Shown here in pieces: positions 1-11,154 of a stretch of DNA of 64,000 bases. Numbering within the stretch: the first letter of the stretch is position 1; each line of letters starts with the position of its first letter. The stretch covers positions 303,124 to 367,123 of the forward strand of contig NZ_JAHKRT010000004.1 of assembly GCF_018863195.1 (NCBI RefSeq), given 5' to 3'. Made by a program: the position numbers and the translations under genes. A model generated the notes under the pieces. That model did not search any database and was not told the DNA's origin. It saw nothing but the letters and a program-made list of their open reading frames with translations. This DNA comes from Sphingomonas quercus. GTDB taxonomy: Bacteria; Pseudomonadota; Alphaproteobacteria; Sphingomonadales; Sphingomonadaceae.

Positions 1-1
1 G

Positions 2-295
2 GCGCTCCCTGCACAGGGCCTGCGCCGCATCGTCTATGCCGCCGACCCGGTGACGGCCCTCCCCGACGCGGCGCGCGAGGCGCTGGCCGGCGGCGCCATC
101 GCCCTGCTCCACTCGGCACGGGCGGCGGCGACGTTCGCCGCTCTCGTCGAGACGGCCGGGCTCAGCCGCGCCGGCATCGCCGTCGCCGCGCTCAGCCCCG
201 CCGTCGCCGCCGCCGCGGGCATCGGCTGGCGACGCTGCGCCATCGCCGGGGCCCCGGACGACGAGGCGCTGTTCCGGGCCGCCAATTGCCGCTAG
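2..295 (+). CDS. hemD: Uroporphyrinogen-III synthase, C-terminal part (5' end outside window)
   Basis: About 97 residues are visible, read in frame from base 2 to a TAG at 293-295. They contain the pattern RRIVYAADPVTALPD, then ALLHSARAAATFAALVE, then a run leading to a VAALSPAVAAAA segment, which fits the second lobe of HemD enzymes. HemD closes hydroxymethylbilane to uroporphyrinogen III in the cytosol. The downstream gene, a membrane protein with mitofilin-like character, is the usual alphaproteobacterial neighbour of hemD, and this supports the call. The fragment alone is short and HemD is a poorly conserved family, so the name leans on both lines together. Confidence 0.7.
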   Translation, partial: ALPAQGLRRIVYAADPVTALPDAAREALAGGAIALLHSARAAATFAALVETAGLSRAGIAVAALSPAVAAAAGIGWRRCAIAGAPDDEALFRAANCR

Positions 296-326
296 ACCAT
301 TGCCGGGAAACGGATCGGGAGGCCTG

Positions 327-1196
327 ATGGCGAGCGTGTTCGAAGACGGACCGGGGGAGGCTCCGCCCGCGTCCGCTTTTGTCCCACCGCCGCCGCGCCG
401 CCGCGGCTGGCTCGGCCAGTTCATCCTGCTGCTGCTCGCCTTCGCGGCCGGCATTGCCGCGACCGGCTGGGCGCTGCGCCATTGGGCGCCGGCCGCGCGC
501 TATCTCGCCCCGCCCCCTCCGGCCGCCGCGCCGGTCGTGCGGGTGGTGCGGGTGCCGGTGGCGACCGCCGCCGGAAAGACGGACGCGGTCGATCCGGCAC
601 TTGCCCGGCAGGTCAGCGCGATCGATGCCAAGCTCGATGCCATCGACGCGCGCGCGCGCGAAGCGGTCGGCGGGGCGGATCGCGCCGAGGGGCTGCTCGT
701 CGCCTTTGCCGCGCGACGCGCGATCGAGCGCGGCGTCGATCTCGGCTATATCGAGGGGCTGATCCGCGAGCATTTCGCCGCCACCCAGCCGCAGGCCGTC
801 GCCACCGTCATTTCCGGCTCACGCGCGCCGGTGACCCTGGCCGAGCTGCGCACCGGACTTGCGGATGCCGAGGCGGCGCTGACCCAGGGTGGGCCCGCCG
901 AATCCGCCTGGACCTCGTTCAGGCGGGAGCTTTCCAACCTGCTCGTGCTCCGCCGCACCGGCACGGATTCGCCGGCCCCGGTCGATCGCTTCGATCGCGC
1001 CACCAAGGCGATGGAATTCGGGCAGGTCGACATGGCGCTGGCCGAGGTCTCCCGCATGCCCGGCCGCGACGGGGCGGCAGCGTGGATCGCCAAGGCCCGC
1101 CGCTATATCGCCGTGCGCAACGCGCTCGACACGCTGGAGACGGCGGCGCTGGTCGATCCGCGGCCGGTGCCGTCCGCCGCTACGCCGGCGCCCTAG
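327..1196 (+). CDS. HemD-linked single-pass membrane protein, mitofilin-like
   Basis: The protein has 289 residues. A proline-rich cytoplasmic N-terminus is followed by one strong membrane helix (about residues 30-55), a Pro/Ala/Val linker, and a long Ala/Glu/Arg-rich helical region that can form coiled coil. The last 60 residues (GQVDMALAEVSRMPGRDGAAAWI and after, with AR and AL pairs) resemble the C-terminal helical domain of bacterial mitofilin/COG4223 proteins, which shape membranes. I chose ATG 327 because GGGAGG lies just upstream; an in-frame TTG at 300 has no such site. It starts 31 bases after hemD and is probably co-transcribed. Homology is by pattern only, so a generic membrane-anchored helical protein remains possible. 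Confidence 0.6.
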   Translation: MASVFEDGPGEAPPASAFVPPPPRRRGWLGQFILLLLAFAAGIAATGWALRHWAPAARYLAPPPPAAAPVVRVVRVPVATAAGKTDAVDPALARQVSAIDAKLDAIDARAREAVGGADRAEGLLVAFAARRAIERGVDLGYIEGLIREHFAATQPQAVATVISGSRAPVTLAELRTGLADAEAALTQGGPAESAWTSFRRELSNLLVLRRTGTDSPAPVDRFDRATKAMEFGQVDMALAEVSRMPGRDGAAAWIAKARRYIAVRNALDTLETAALVDPRPVPSAATPAP

Positions 1197-1204
1197 CCAC
1201 CAAT

Positions 1205-1231
1205 CGTCATGCTGAACCTGTTTCAGCATCC
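1205..1231. repeat. Dispersed intergenic dyad repeat (ATGCTGAA / TTCAGCAT)
   Basis: Between two convergent genes lies a short inverted repeat: ATGCTGAA at 1209-1216 and TTCAGCAT at 1222-1229. From general knowledge this resembles a sequence scattered through many Sphingomonadales genomes, usually after genes. A related variant sits at 45071-45100 in this window. A role in transcript end formation for the genes on either side is possible but unproven. Confidence 0.5.
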
Positions 1232-1315
1232 TCCCGGAAGCTTGTGGCGGCGTGGAGGCCGGGTTCGGCGCGACAAGACGGGTGGCAGGGTCCCCCCGCC
1301 CCGGCACGCCGAGGG

Positions 1316-2629
1316 TCAGGCCGCCCCCAGCTCGGCGGGGGCGGCAGCGCGGTTCAGCGCGCGATCGAGCGCGGCGTGATCGAGCGCACCTTCCCACCGC
1401 GCCACCACCACCGTCGCTACTGCATTGCCGATGAAATTGGTGAGGCTGCGGCATTCGCTCATGAAGCGGTCGACGCCCAGGATCAGGGCCATGCCCGCCA
1501 CGGGCACGGTCGGCACGATCGACAGCGTCGCCGCCAATGTGATGAAACCGGCGCCGGTCACTCCCGCCGCGCCCTTTGACGACAGCATCGCCACGGCCAG
1601 CAGCAACAATTCCTGGCCGAGCGTGAGGTGGACGTCGCAGGCCTGGGCGATGAACAGGGCGGCGAGCGTCATGTAGATGTTGGTGCCGTCGAGGTTGAAC
1701 GAATAGCCCATCGGCACGACCAGCCCGACGACGGGCTTGGCGCAGCCGGCCTGTTCCATGCGGTCCATCAGGCTGGGCAGCGCCGCCTCCGACGAAGAGG
1801 TGCCGAGCACCAGCAGCAGCTCCGCCTTGAGATAGCGGATCAGCTTCAGGATCGAGAAGCCCATCGCCCGCGCCACCGCGCCGAGAACGACCAGTACGAA
1901 CAGGATCGACGTCAGGTAGAAGGTGGCCACCAGCGCGGCGAGATTGACGAGGCTGCCGACGCCATATTTGCCGATGGTGAAAGCGATCGCGCCGAACGCG
2001 CCGACCGGCGCCGCGCGCATCAGGATGCCGACCAGCCGGAACACGATCATGCCCAGCCGATCGAGCAGATCGAGCACCGGATCGGCCGTCCGCCCGACCA
2101 GCGACATGGCGATGCCGAACAGGATCGCCACCATCAGCACCTGCAGGATGTTGCCGTCGACGAAGGCGGAGACGAGCGTGTCGGGGATGATGCCGATCAG
2201 GAAGCCGGTGAGCGAGGTCTCATGCGCCTTGTGGGCATAGTCCGCCACCGCCTTGGCATCGAGCGTGGCCGGATCGATGTGCAGCCCGACGCCCGGCTGG
2301 ACGACATTGGCGACGACCAGCCCGACGATCAGCGCCAGCGTCGAGAAGACGAGGAAATAGGCGAAGGCCTTGCCCGCCACCCGGCCGACCGAGCCCAGCT
2401 CGCGCATGCCGGCGACGCCGGTCACCACCGTCAGGAAGATGACCGGGGCGATGATCATCTTCACCAGCTTGATGAAGCCATCGCCGAGCGGCTTCAGCGC
2501 CTCGCCAAGCTCCGGCCAGACATGGCCGATGATCGTGCCGAGCACGATCGCCACCAGCACCTGGGCATAGAGATGGCCGTACCAGCGGCGTGGGGTACCG
2601 CCGGCGGCGGCAGGTGGAGCAGGAGCCAT
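1316..2629 (-). CDS. dctA: C4-dicarboxylate/proton-sodium symporter, DctA type
   Basis: This 437-residue inner-membrane carrier imports succinate, fumarate and malate. It shows the DAACS (glutamate/dicarboxylate symporter) hallmarks: eight or more hydrophobic helices, the re-entrant serine-rich loop [11 protein letters not shown], the NLDGTNIYM motif, and [18 protein letters not shown] text near the second re-entrant loop. Conserved opening helices read [18 protein letters not shown]. Length fits the family. The start was set at CAT 2627-2629; an in-frame ATG three codons upstream is equally possible, and neither has a clear Shine-Dalgarno. The gene follows an acyltransferase gene on the same strand, but a hairpin lies between them, so it may have its own promoter. 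Confidence 0.93.
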   Translation of the reverse strand: MAPAPPAAAGGTPRRWYGHLYAQVLVAIVLGTIIGHVWPELGEALKPLGDGFIKLVKMIIAPVIFLTVVTGVAGMRELGSVGRVAGKAFAYFLVFSTLALIVGLVVANVVQPGVGLHIDPATLDAKAVADYAHKAHETSLTGFLIGIIPDTLVSAFVDGNILQVLMVAILFGIAMSLVGRTADPVLDLLDRLGMIVFRLVGILMRAAPVGAFGAIAFTIGKYGVGSLVNLAALVATFYLTSILFVLVVLGAVARAMGFSILKLIRYLKAELLLVLGTSSSEAALPSLMDRMEQAGCAKPVVGLVVPMGYSFNLDGTNIYMTLAALFIAQACDVHLTLGQELLLLAVAMLSSKGAAGVTGAGFITLAATLSIVPTVPVAGMALILGVDRFMSECRSLTNFIGNAVATVVVARWEGALDHAALDRALNRAAAPAELGAA

Positions 2630-2662
2630 GATGTGCATGGGCAGGCAGAAGCACCAAAGCCT

Positions 2663-2680
2663 CGGGGCTTTCAAGCCCCG
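2663..2680 (-). terminator. Short hairpin at the acyltransferase stop codon
   Basis: CGGGGC and GCCCCG arms flank a six-base loop, and the arms overlap the TGA of the upstream minus-strand gene. A TTT lies shortly downstream on the minus strand. It could weaken read-through into dctA. The absence of a real U-tract makes this a weak call. Confidence 0.3.
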
Positions 2681-3696
2681 GCCCGGACCGCTCCGGAGCG
2701 ATCCGGTCGCCGCGCCAGCCAGGCGCGCAGCGGCCGTTCATAATAGCGTTCGGCGAACGCCGCGCAGGCCAGCGACGCGAGCACCACCAGCGTCTGCCAG
2801 AGAACGAAGTCCGGCCAGGGCAGGGCGAGCTGGCCGACGAATTTGGTTGCCGGCCCGTGCAGGATGTAGAGCGGGTAGGAAATGCGGCCGAGCCACGCCG
2901 CCGGGCCGCTCCACCTCTGCTCGCCCGCCCCGATGCCGGCGAGCAGCACGAGCGGGAAGACGATACCGACGCAGAGCAGGCTGCCCGCCATCGCCGGCAG
3001 CGGCGCCGCGAGCGCCAGCACCAGCAGCAGCGGCGCCACCCCGGCGGCGACTGGCGGCGGGCGGAGCGCGCCCTCCCGGATAAGGCGGAAGGTCAGCAGG
3101 CCCAGGCCGAAGCTCCATCCGACCCGGGGAAAGGCGCCGAAAAACTCCCTCGCGCTTCCCTGCCAGCCGAGACTGAGATCGCCCATCGCCCATGCGATGC
3201 CGATCAGCGCCAGCCCGCTCACGGCGATCAGCCCCGCCAGCCGCCGCGTCGTCAGCCACGGCAGCGCCAGCCCGTAGCCGACGCAGGCGGCGAGCTCCAT
3301 GAACAGCGACCAGACCGGCGCATCGGGCGGAAACGCGTCGACATCGCCGAAGATCGGGATGACCAGAAGGTTGAGCAGCAGCAGCGGGCTCAGCGTCGGC
3401 CGGGCCGGGCTGCACGCCATCAGCGCGAGGCCGAATGCCAGGCCGGCCAGCAGCATCGGATAAAGCCGCCGCAGCCGCGCCAGGATGAACCCGGCGGGCG
3501 ACAGCCGGCCGTCCGCCAGCCGCTCCTCATAGGCAAGCCCGATCACGAATCCGCTCAGCAGGAAAAAGAAATCCACTGCCAGATAAGCATGCGGCATGAG
3601 CGGCCGGAAGGCATGGAGCAGCAGTACGCACAGCGCAGCGATCCCGCGCAGCTCGTCGAGTATGGGATAGCGGTGCGGCATTGCTGCGTGCTGCAT
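2671..3696 (-). CDS. Acyltransferase family 3 membrane protein (OafA/NodX type)
   Basis: This roughly 341-residue integral membrane protein probably transfers an acyl (often acetyl) group to a surface glycan. It opens with the family signature [20 protein letters not shown], followed by [15 protein letters not shown], where the conserved DxFFxLSGF motif is intact. About ten hydrophobic helices and a C-terminal [10 protein letters not shown] tail follow. The acceptor cannot be inferred because no polysaccharide genes are adjacent. Two ATG starts (3696 and 3681) fit; the second begins immediately before the conserved motif. The gene is upstream of dctA on the same strand, with a small hairpin at its end. 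Confidence 0.85.
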   Translation of the reverse strand: MQHAAMPHRYPILDELRGIAALCVLLLHAFRPLMPHAYLAVDFFFLLSGFVIGLAYEERLADGRLSPAGFILARLRRLYPMLLAGLAFGLALMACSPARPTLSPLLLLNLLVIPIFGDVDAFPPDAPVWSLFMELAACVGYGLALPWLTTRRLAGLIAVSGLALIGIAWAMGDLSLGWQGSAREFFGAFPRVGWSFGLGLLTFRLIREGALRPPPVAAGVAPLLLVLALAAPLPAMAGSLLCVGIVFPLVLLAGIGAGEQRWSGPAAWLGRISYPLYILHGPATKFVGQLALPWPDFVLWQTLVVLASLACAAFAERYYERPLRAWLARRPDRSGAVRAGA

Positions 3697-3842
3697 CGTC
3701 CAGTTCGTCGCCCCGTCCGACCCCCGGGGCTCTACCGGATAAATGCTAACGATCGGCACCCCTCTGCGCCGGCACGCCGGCCGGGCCGCCGCGTCGACAC
3801 GACGGCCGCGGCCGAGCGCGGCCTATCGGCTCGAAGCCAGCC

Positions 3843-5618
<1,776 letters not shown>

Positions 5619-5694
5619 GGTGCAACACTGATCCGATGAAGGGAGGGGATGGCGGGTGAAGAACTATTCAGGGCCTATTAAAGGCTTCGTCGCC

Positions 5695-6009
5695 ATGCCA
5701 CGAGCCATGCCCGACATGAAGGCCCTCCCTGCCATCGCGCTGATTGCGCTCGCCCTTCACGTCCCGGCCGACGCGCAGCGCCGCCGGGATCAGGACGAGG
5801 CCTATCAGGCGCAGCGCAACGGCGCGATCATGCCGCTGCGCGAGATCGAGGCCCGGGTCATCGCCCATATGCAGGGCGCGACCTATCTCGGCCCGGAATT
5901 CGATCCCGGTTCGGCAACCTATCGGTTGAAGTTCATGCGCGGCGGTCAGGTGATCTGGATCGACGTCGATGCGCGCACCGGGCGCGAGATCAGCCGCTCG
6001 GGGAAGTGA
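5695..6009 (+). CDS. Small exported PepSY-like protein
   Basis: The protein has 104 residues. A hydrophobic segment (ALPAIALIALALHVPADA) ending near residue 27 is a Sec-type signal peptide. The mature part contains the sequence PLREIEARVIAHMQGATYLG and a C-terminal IWIDVDARTGREISRSGK, which match the alpha/beta PepSY fold (helix, then VIxVDxxTGxI). PepSY proteins are periplasmic and often inhibit peptidases or sense signals. ATG 5695 was preferred over 5707 and 5716 because AAAGG lies about ten bases upstream. A strong terminator follows at 6062, so the gene is probably transcribed alone. Confidence 0.7.
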   Translation: MPRAMPDMKALPAIALIALALHVPADAQRRRDQDEAYQAQRNGAIMPLREIEARVIAHMQGATYLGPEFDPGSATYRLKFMRGGQVIWIDVDARTGREISRSGK

Positions 6010-6061
6010 GCGCGACAGGTTGCGCACCACCCAGCTCCCGCTCGCCGCCGCCTGAAGGAGC

Positions 6062-6097
6062 AACGCCGCCGGCTCACCCTCGGGAGCCGGCGGCGTT
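6062..6097 (+). terminator. Rho-independent terminator after the PepSY gene
   Basis: A perfect 14-bp stem (AACGCCGCCGGCTC with GAGCCGGCGGCGTT) closes an eight-base loop, and the T-rich end follows directly. It lies 53 bases after the stop codon at 6009. Confidence 0.85.
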
Positions 6098-6241
6098 TGC
6101 GACCATCGGGCGCTCGGGAGGCTGGACCCAGCAGCCCGTGTCGTCGCAGAGGAGGTGGCGCCGGCTTTCCCCTCACCGGCGCCGCCCCTGCTATTTACCA
6201 AGCAATTTCCGTACCAAATCCGGAAAAAGCCCGGAAAACAA

Positions 6242-6270
6242 ACGCGCCGCCGGTCGGGACCGGGGCGCGT
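6242..6270 (-). terminator. Rho-independent terminator for the EpsD-like foldase gene
   Basis: On the minus strand, ACGCGCC plus CCGGTC pairs with GACCGG plus GGCGCGT, giving a 13-bp stem with a two-base loop and one bulged base. TTTGTTTT follows. It sits 50 bases past the minus-strand stop at 6320. Confidence 0.8.
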
Positions 6271-6319
6271 CTGTAAGATATTCCGGCACTTTTACCGGAA
6301 ATGTGGAAGGACCGGCAGA

Positions 6320-7228
6320 TCAGCCCCCGGTGCCGGCAGCGGCGGCCGGCTTGGCGGCGCCAGCCGCGGCGGGCGCCGCGCCAGTGGCGCCGGCAGCCCC
6401 GGCGGCCGGCGCGAAGCCTTCCTGATAGGTGATCTTGGCGGTTTCCTTGAGCGTCTTCATGCGGCCGCTGATCATCTGGTTGAACTGCTTCTCGCGCCAG
6501 CCATTGGTGGCGACCTGCCTCGCCTGATCCGCAGGCACCGGCACGGCCTGGCGAGCGACAATGACATTGATCGTCAGGAAGCCCCGGGCCGGCAGCACGA
6601 ACGGCTCCGTCGAGGGCAGGTCGGCGATCTTCTTGACCACCGCCTCGGGCAGCTGGGCGGTGTCGATGACCGACCGGCCGCGCTCGAACGGGACGTTGCG
6701 CTCCTTGAGGGCGGCGGCGACGCCGTCCTGGGTGTGGACCGCTTCGAGGCCCTTCAGGATGCTGTTGTCCGACGGCGGACGGAACCGGATCTGGTCCACG
6801 GCGAGCTGCTCGCGCTGGGCGAACATGTTGGGATTATCGCGCATGAAGCCGTCGAGATCGGCCTGAGTGGGCTGCGCGATCGCCGACGCCTGCTTGCGGA
6901 CGAGCTGCTGGGCGAGCAGGGTTTCGTCAACGCGCATGCGCTGGGCGACATATTCCGGCGTCTTGTCCAGCTCCTGCTTCTTCGCCTCATCGACGAGGAG
7001 CTTGCGGTCGATGACCCGCTGCAACGCGTCGCGCTGCACGGCCTTGCGGTCGGCATTTTGCGGCAGCTGCACGCCGGCAAGCTCCGCATTCACCTCCTGC
7101 AAGGTGACTTCCTGGCCGTTGACCGTCGCCACGACCTGGCCCGTCGGGGCCCCTTCCTTGCTGCCGCACGCAGCGAGCGCCAGCGCCATGCCGGAGCAGA
7201 CCAGCAGCGCCTTAATCTTGTGAGACAT
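6320..7228 (-). CDS. EpsD-like peptidyl-prolyl isomerase lipoprotein
   Basis: The 302-residue protein starts with a lipoprotein signal whose lipobox is LAAC (residues about 17-20), so it should be anchored to a membrane facing the periplasm. The SurA N-terminal-like helical region follows (VVATVNGQEVTLQEVNAEL, RDALQRVIDRKLLVDEAKK), then a parvulin-like segment and an Ala/Gly/Pro-rich tail. EpsD-family foldases accompany exopolysaccharide secretion; no such genes are next to it, so that link is inference. ATG 7228 is preferred because GGAGG is positioned six bases upstream. A terminator at 6242 ends the unit. Confidence 0.75.
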   Translation of the reverse strand: MSHKIKALLVCSGMALALAACGSKEGAPTGQVVATVNGQEVTLQEVNAELAGVQLPQNADRKAVQRDALQRVIDRKLLVDEAKKQELDKTPEYVAQRMRVDETLLAQQLVRKQASAIAQPTQADLDGFMRDNPNMFAQREQLAVDQIRFRPPSDNSILKGLEAVHTQDGVAAALKERNVPFERGRSVIDTAQLPEAVVKKIADLPSTEPFVLPARGFLTINVIVARQAVPVPADQARQVATNGWREKQFNQMISGRMKTLKETAKITYQEGFAPAAGAAGATGAAPAAAGAAKPAAAAGTGG

Positions 7229-7403
7229 TCCCCAACCTCCAATTGTCACGGCGACCCCGGACGTTTCGGTCTTGCAGCGACGAATAGCCTTCCGCCCGAT
7301 CCAAGTCCATCAGGCCGCTGTAACTGCCAAAGTGTTACCGATTCGCGCTAAGCGCGGCACAAGCTACGGAAAAATCGGGCGAAGCTGCCTGGCGGACGAG
7401 AGA

Positions 7404-7489
7404 TGGTGGAGGGGGCTGGATTCGAACCAGCGTACGCTTGCACGGGCAGATTTACAGTCTGCTGCCTTTAACCACTCGGCCACCCCTCC
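7404..7489 (-). tRNA. tRNA-Tyr (anticodon GTA), CCA encoded
   Basis: The minus strand folds as a class II tRNA. GGAGGGG (7489-7483) pairs with the 3' acceptor arm, the T-arm reads GGTTCGAATCC, and the anticodon loop CTGTAAA carries GTA. A long variable arm is present, as bacterial tRNA-Tyr requires. The 3' CCA is templated at 7406-7404. Confidence 0.96.
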
Positions 7490-7570
7490 ATGGGTCCGCC
7501 TGAGATGCGAGGCGCGCTCATGGCGAAAGCGGTCTTGCGTGTCAACTTAGGGTCGTGGAAATGCGGGTGC

Positions 7571-8311
7571 ATGCGTAAAGGTCATCGCCCATCCGTCGCC
7601 GCGCCCGGCCGTCCCCGTTTCTGGGGCCGTCACGCCGTCACCGCCGCACTTGCCAACGAGGCGCGCACCGTGCGCCGCATCTGGGGCACGCGCGAGGCAC
7701 TGGCCCCGCTGACGCTGCCCGCCAGCCTGCCGGTGACGATCGCCGACGTCGCGGATCTCGGCCGGCTGGTGCCATCGGACGCGCCGCACCAGGGGCTTGT
7801 CGCCGAGGTCGATCCGCTGCCCGAGCTGTGGCTGGGTGACGTGCTGGTCGGCGAGCGCGACATGCGCCGGCCGCTGATCGTGCTCGACCAGGTCACCGAT
7901 CCGCATAATGTCGGCGCGATCCTGCGCTCGGCCGCCGCGTTCGACGCCGTCGGCGTCATCACCCAGGATCGCCATGCGCCGCCCGAATCGGGGGCACTGG
8001 CCCGCGCCGCCTCCGGCGCGCTGGAGCTGGTGCCGTGGGTGCGGGTGGTCAACCTCGCCCGCGCGCTCGACGAGATCGCCGAGGCCGGCTTCTGGCGGGT
8101 CGGCCTGACCGGCGAGGCGAATTCGACTCTGGGCGAGGCGATGGGCATGCATCCGGTGGCGCTGGTGCTCGGCGCGGAGGGCGAGGGGATGCGCCAGAAC
8201 ACCGAGACGCATTGCGACGAGCTCGCCCGCCTGCCGATCAGCGAGCGGGTGGAAAGCCTCAACGTGTCGAACGCCGCCGCGATTGCGCTTTATGCGGCGG
8301 TGACGCGCTAA
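7571..8311 (+). CDS. rlmB: 23S rRNA (guanosine-2251-2'-O)-methyltransferase, SPOUT family
   Basis: The 246-residue enzyme methylates the ribose of G2251 in the peptidyl-transferase loop of 23S rRNA. The N-terminus (RFWGRHAVTAALANEARTV) is the SpoU substrate-binding domain. The three SPOUT motifs are clear: NVGAILRSAAAFDA, LVLGAEGEGMR and LNVSNAAAIALY, the last two forming the trefoil knot that binds S-adenosylmethionine. The start was set at ATG 7571 because upstream in-frame codons run into the tRNA-Tyr gene and have no conserved character. TrmH-type tRNA methylases are the main alternative, but length and N-domain favour RlmB. Confidence 0.88.
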   Translation: MRKGHRPSVAAPGRPRFWGRHAVTAALANEARTVRRIWGTREALAPLTLPASLPVTIADVADLGRLVPSDAPHQGLVAEVDPLPELWLGDVLVGERDMRRPLIVLDQVTDPHNVGAILRSAAAFDAVGVITQDRHAPPESGALARAASGALELVPWVRVVNLARALDEIAEAGFWRVGLTGEANSTLGEAMGMHPVALVLGAEGEGMRQNTETHCDELARLPISERVESLNVSNAAAIALYAAVTR

Positions 8312-8392
8312 GGCCAAGCCGGGGCGTCGGGAGATTTCCCCCCGTTCGCCCTGAGCCGAGGTCCGGCGAGCGGGTTTCCGGCAATGGCCGCC

Positions 8393-8710
8393 CTAGTCTT
8401 CCGGCGCGATCCGCACCTTGAGGCCATCCAGCGCCGGGCCGAAAGGGAGCTGGCAGGACAGGCGCGAGGTGGCGGCGCGGTGGCTGGAACTGTCCAGCAG
8501 GTCGTCCTCGTCGACGCTGATCGCGGGCAGCGCGCCAGCGAACGCCTCGTCCACCTGGACGTGGCAGGTGGCGCAGGAACAGCAGCCGCCGCACAGCGCG
8601 AGAAGTTCATCGAAACCGGCGTCGCGGATCACTTCCATCACCGACAGGCCGGTCTCGCCTTCGATGACGTGCTCGGTGCCGTCGCGGGTGACGACGATAA
8701 GCTGCGGCAT
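8393..8710 (-). CDS. 2Fe-2S ferredoxin, adrenodoxin type
   Basis: This 105-residue electron carrier holds the adrenodoxin-type cluster motif. C-x5-C-x2-C is seen in [14 protein letters not shown], and the fourth cysteine lies in RLSCQLPFG about 40 residues later. An acidic stretch (SVDEDDLLD) marks the partner-docking helix. ATG 8710 has GGAG about nine bases upstream; an ATG at 8725 is less likely. It is divergent from the DNA glycosylase gene at 8796. A ferredoxin reductase of the rhodocoxin/putidaredoxin type lies at 27050-28258 and is a possible partner, although the two are not linked in an operon. Confidence 0.92.
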   Translation of the reverse strand: MPQLIVVTRDGTEHVIEGETGLSVMEVIRDAGFDELLALCGGCCSCATCHVQVDEAFAGALPAISVDEDDLLDSSSHRAATSRLSCQLPFGPALDGLKVRIAPED

Positions 8711-8795
8711 GATTGCGGTCTCCATCGGCTTGGACAAGGTAAGGCGCGAGCGGCTATGTCCGCGCCGTCGAAGGGAATCAAGGCGAACGAGGGAT

Positions 8796-9422
8796 ATGGG
8801 CCTGTCGGCGGAACAGCTCGCGGCATCGGTGGCGGCGCTCGGCGAGATCGAGCCCGCCTTCGGGCGCGTCGTCGCCGCGGCCGGCCCGCCCGCCCCGCGC
8901 ATCTCGGAACGCGGCTATGTCACGCTGTTGCGCACGATCGTCGGCCAGCAGGTGTCGGTAGCCTCGGCTGCGGCGATGTGGCGCAAGCTGGAGGCCGCGC
9001 TCGGCGGCGACGCCGGCGATCCGGCGCGCCTCGCCACGGCCAGTGACGAGACATTGCGCGGCGCCGGCATGTCCCGCCAGAAAATGGGCTATGCCCGCAG
9101 CCTCGCCGACCTCGTGCTCGCCGGCACGCTCGATCTCGCCGCGCTGCCGGCCGATGACGAGGAGGCGATCGCCCGGCTGGTCGCGGTCAAGGGCATCGGC
9201 CGCTGGTCGGCGGAGATCTACCTGCTGTTCGCGGAAGGGCGGCCGGACATCTGGCCGGCCGGCGACCTTGCCGTGCAGATCGCGGTCGGCCGGCTGCTCG
9301 GCCTCGACGAACGCCCGGGCGAAAAGCAGGTGCGCGCGCTCGCCGAGCGATGGCGGCCGCATCGCGGGGCGGCAGCGATCCTTGCCTGGCACCACTATAA
9401 CAGCGGGATGGCACCGATCTGA
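8796..9422 (+). CDS. DNA-3-methyladenine glycosylase II family (AlkA-like)
   Basis: The 208-residue enzyme belongs to the helix-hairpin-helix base-excision glycosylases that remove alkylated purines. The HhH motif reads [18 protein letters not shown], and the catalytic aspartate lies in [12 protein letters not shown]. The N-terminal part ([18 protein letters not shown]) is the usual AlkA core helix with the IxxQQ motif. It is shorter than E. coli AlkA and lacks the N-terminal beta domain, as is common in alphaproteobacteria. ATG 8796 is preceded closely by GAGGG. Confidence 0.88.
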   Translation: MGLSAEQLAASVAALGEIEPAFGRVVAAAGPPAPRISERGYVTLLRTIVGQQVSVASAAAMWRKLEAALGGDAGDPARLATASDETLRGAGMSRQKMGYARSLADLVLAGTLDLAALPADDEEAIARLVAVKGIGRWSAEIYLLFAEGRPDIWPAGDLAVQIAVGRLLGLDERPGEKQVRALAERWRPHRGAAAILAWHHYNSGMAPI

Positions 9423-9579
9423 CCGAATCCGGCGTGCAAACCGGGCTTCGCGCCGCGATCCTGCGTCCTGCCCGAGGCTTGGCCACAACCCGCTTGCCAA
9501 GCAGCCTTGAGCGGCTAGGTTCGCGCGATTGATCAAACGGCGGCGCCGCGGCGTGCGTCATTCGGGGGTCCTGCCAGAC

Positions 9580-11115
9580 ATGATATTCGGGCGCGTCAAG
9601 CCACTCGACGCCATTCTCGCGACCGCAGAGAAGAAGGGGCTTCATCGCACCCTCGGCGCCTTCCAGCTCACCATGCTCGGCATCGGCGCCGTGATCGGCA
9701 CGGGTATCTTCGTGCTCACCTCCGAGGCCGCGCAGAAGGCGGGGCCCGGCATGATGCTGAGCTTCGTCATCGCCGGCTTCGTCTGCGCGGTGGCGGCGCT
9801 CTGCTACTCCGAGCTGGCGTCGATGGTGCCGGTGTCGGGCTCGGCCTATACCTACACCTATGCGGTGATGGGCGAGCTGCTTGCCTGGATGGTCGGCTGG
9901 GCGCTGATCCTCGAATATGCGGTCGGCGCCAGCGCCGTCGCGGTCGGCTGGTCGGGCTATGTGGTCGGCCAGCTCAAGGGATGGCTGGGAATCGACCTGC
10001 CCCTGGCGCTGGTCGCCGGACCCTATGCCGGCGGCATCATCAACCTGCCGGCGGTGTTCATCTCGGCGATGGTCACCTGGCTGCTGATGATCGGCACCAG
10101 CGAGAGCGCCAAGGTCAACGCGGTGCTCGTCGCGGTGAAGATCGCGGCGCTCATCCTGTTCATCGTGCTGGCGATCCCGGTGATGAACGCGGACCATTTC
10201 GAGCCGTTCATGCCGCTCGGCACGGTCGGCGTGTTCGGCGCCGCGGCGTCGATCTTCTTCGCCTATGTCGGCTTCGACGCCGTCTCCACCGCCGCGGAAG
10301 AGACCAAGAATCCGCAGCGCAACGTGCCGATCGGCCTGATCGCCTCGCTCGCCGTCTGCACCCTCTTCTACCTGCTGGTCGCCGCCGGCGCGATCGGCTC
10401 CCCGCTCGGCGCCCAGCCGGTCGCCGGCCCCAATGGCGAGGTGCTGGCGCCGGGCTCGACCGCGCTCGCCGCGCAGTGCCAGGCGATCGTCGCCGGCGGC
10501 GGGCTGGAGCCCCTGCCCTGCTCGAAGGAAGCGCTGGCGCATGTGCTGCGCGTCATCGGCCATGTGAATATCGGCAACCTGCTCGGCCTCGCCGCCACCA
10601 TCGCGCTGCCCTCGGTGGTGCTGATGATGATGTTCGGCCAGACCCGCGTCTTCTTCACCATGGCGCGCGACGGCCTGCTGCCGGAGAAGCTCGCCTCGGT
10701 GCATCCCAAATGGCGCACGCCGCATGTGGTGACGGTGGTCACCGGCACCGCGGCGACGATCGCCGCCGCCTTCCTGCCGGTCGGCAAGCTCGCCGATTAT
10801 TCCAACTCCGGCACGCTGTTCGCCTTCTTCATGGTGGCAGTGTCGGTGATGGTGCTGCGCAAGGTCGATCCCGACCGGCACCGGCCGTTCCGCACGCCGG
10901 CGGTGTGGGTCATCGCGCCGCTGGCGATCATCGGCTGCATCAGCCTCTATCTCTCGCTGCCGCTGCTGGCGATCCTGGTGCTGCCGGTGTGGGGCGCGAT
11001 CGGGCTGGTCATCTATTTCGGCTATAGCCGCCGGCACAGCCATGTCGGCCGCGGCATGTTCGACGTTCCGGAGGCGAGCCCCCCGCCCGAGCCCCACGTC
11101 CCGGGGGCTTTCTAA
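9580..11115 (+). CDS. APC-superfamily amino-acid permease, cationic transporter (CAT) type
   Basis: The 511-residue protein has about twelve membrane helices. The first carries the substrate-binding motif GIGAVIGTGIFVLTS, followed by the conserved ELASMVPVSGSAYTYTY. A loop of about 45 residues holding two cysteines lies between helices 7 and 8. It should import amino acids across the inner membrane; the CAT subgroup often takes arginine, lysine or ornithine, but specificity is not readable here. The start at ATG 9580 opens with MIFGRVKPLDAILATAEK, the usual beginning in sphingomonads. An upstream TTG at 9529 adds a basic stretch without family similarity. Confidence 0.88.
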   Translation: MIFGRVKPLDAILATAEKKGLHRTLGAFQLTMLGIGAVIGTGIFVLTSEAAQKAGPGMMLSFVIAGFVCAVAALCYSELASMVPVSGSAYTYTYAVMGELLAWMVGWALILEYAVGASAVAVGWSGYVVGQLKGWLGIDLPLALVAGPYAGGIINLPAVFISAMVTWLLMIGTSESAKVNAVLVAVKIAALILFIVLAIPVMNADHFEPFMPLGTVGVFGAAASIFFAYVGFDAVSTAAEETKNPQRNVPIGLIASLAVCTLFYLLVAAGAIGSPLGAQPVAGPNGEVLAPGSTALAAQCQAIVAGGGLEPLPCSKEALAHVLRVIGHVNIGNLLGLAATIALPSVVLMMMFGQTRVFFTMARDGLLPEKLASVHPKWRTPHVVTVVTGTAATIAAAFLPVGKLADYSNSGTLFAFFMVAVSVMVLRKVDPDRHRPFRTPAVWVIAPLAIIGCISLYLSLPLLAILVLPVWGAIGLVIYFGYSRRHSHVGRGMFDVPEASPPPEPHVPGAF

Positions 11116-11124
11116 ATCCGCCGG

Positions 11125-11146
11125 GGGGAGGGCCCAGGCCCTCCCC
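11125..11146. terminator. Hairpin between convergent permease and adenosine kinase genes
   Basis: GGGGAGGG pairs with CCCTCCCC across a six-base loop in the 39-base gap. No T-tract follows on either strand, so function as a bidirectional terminator is only likely. Confidence 0.5.
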
Positions 11147-11154
11147 TGCGTCGT

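Noticed and set aside
7272..7550. Open frame across the tRNA-Tyr gene with the text WRGLDSNQRTLARADLQSAAFNHSATPP
   Set aside because: It is the well-known false translation of the antisense of a tRNA gene and has no domain.
8343..8375. Possible third copy of the dispersed dyad after rlmB
   Set aside because: Only GTTCGCCCTGAGCC resembles it and the second arm does not pair, so I did not list it as a feature.
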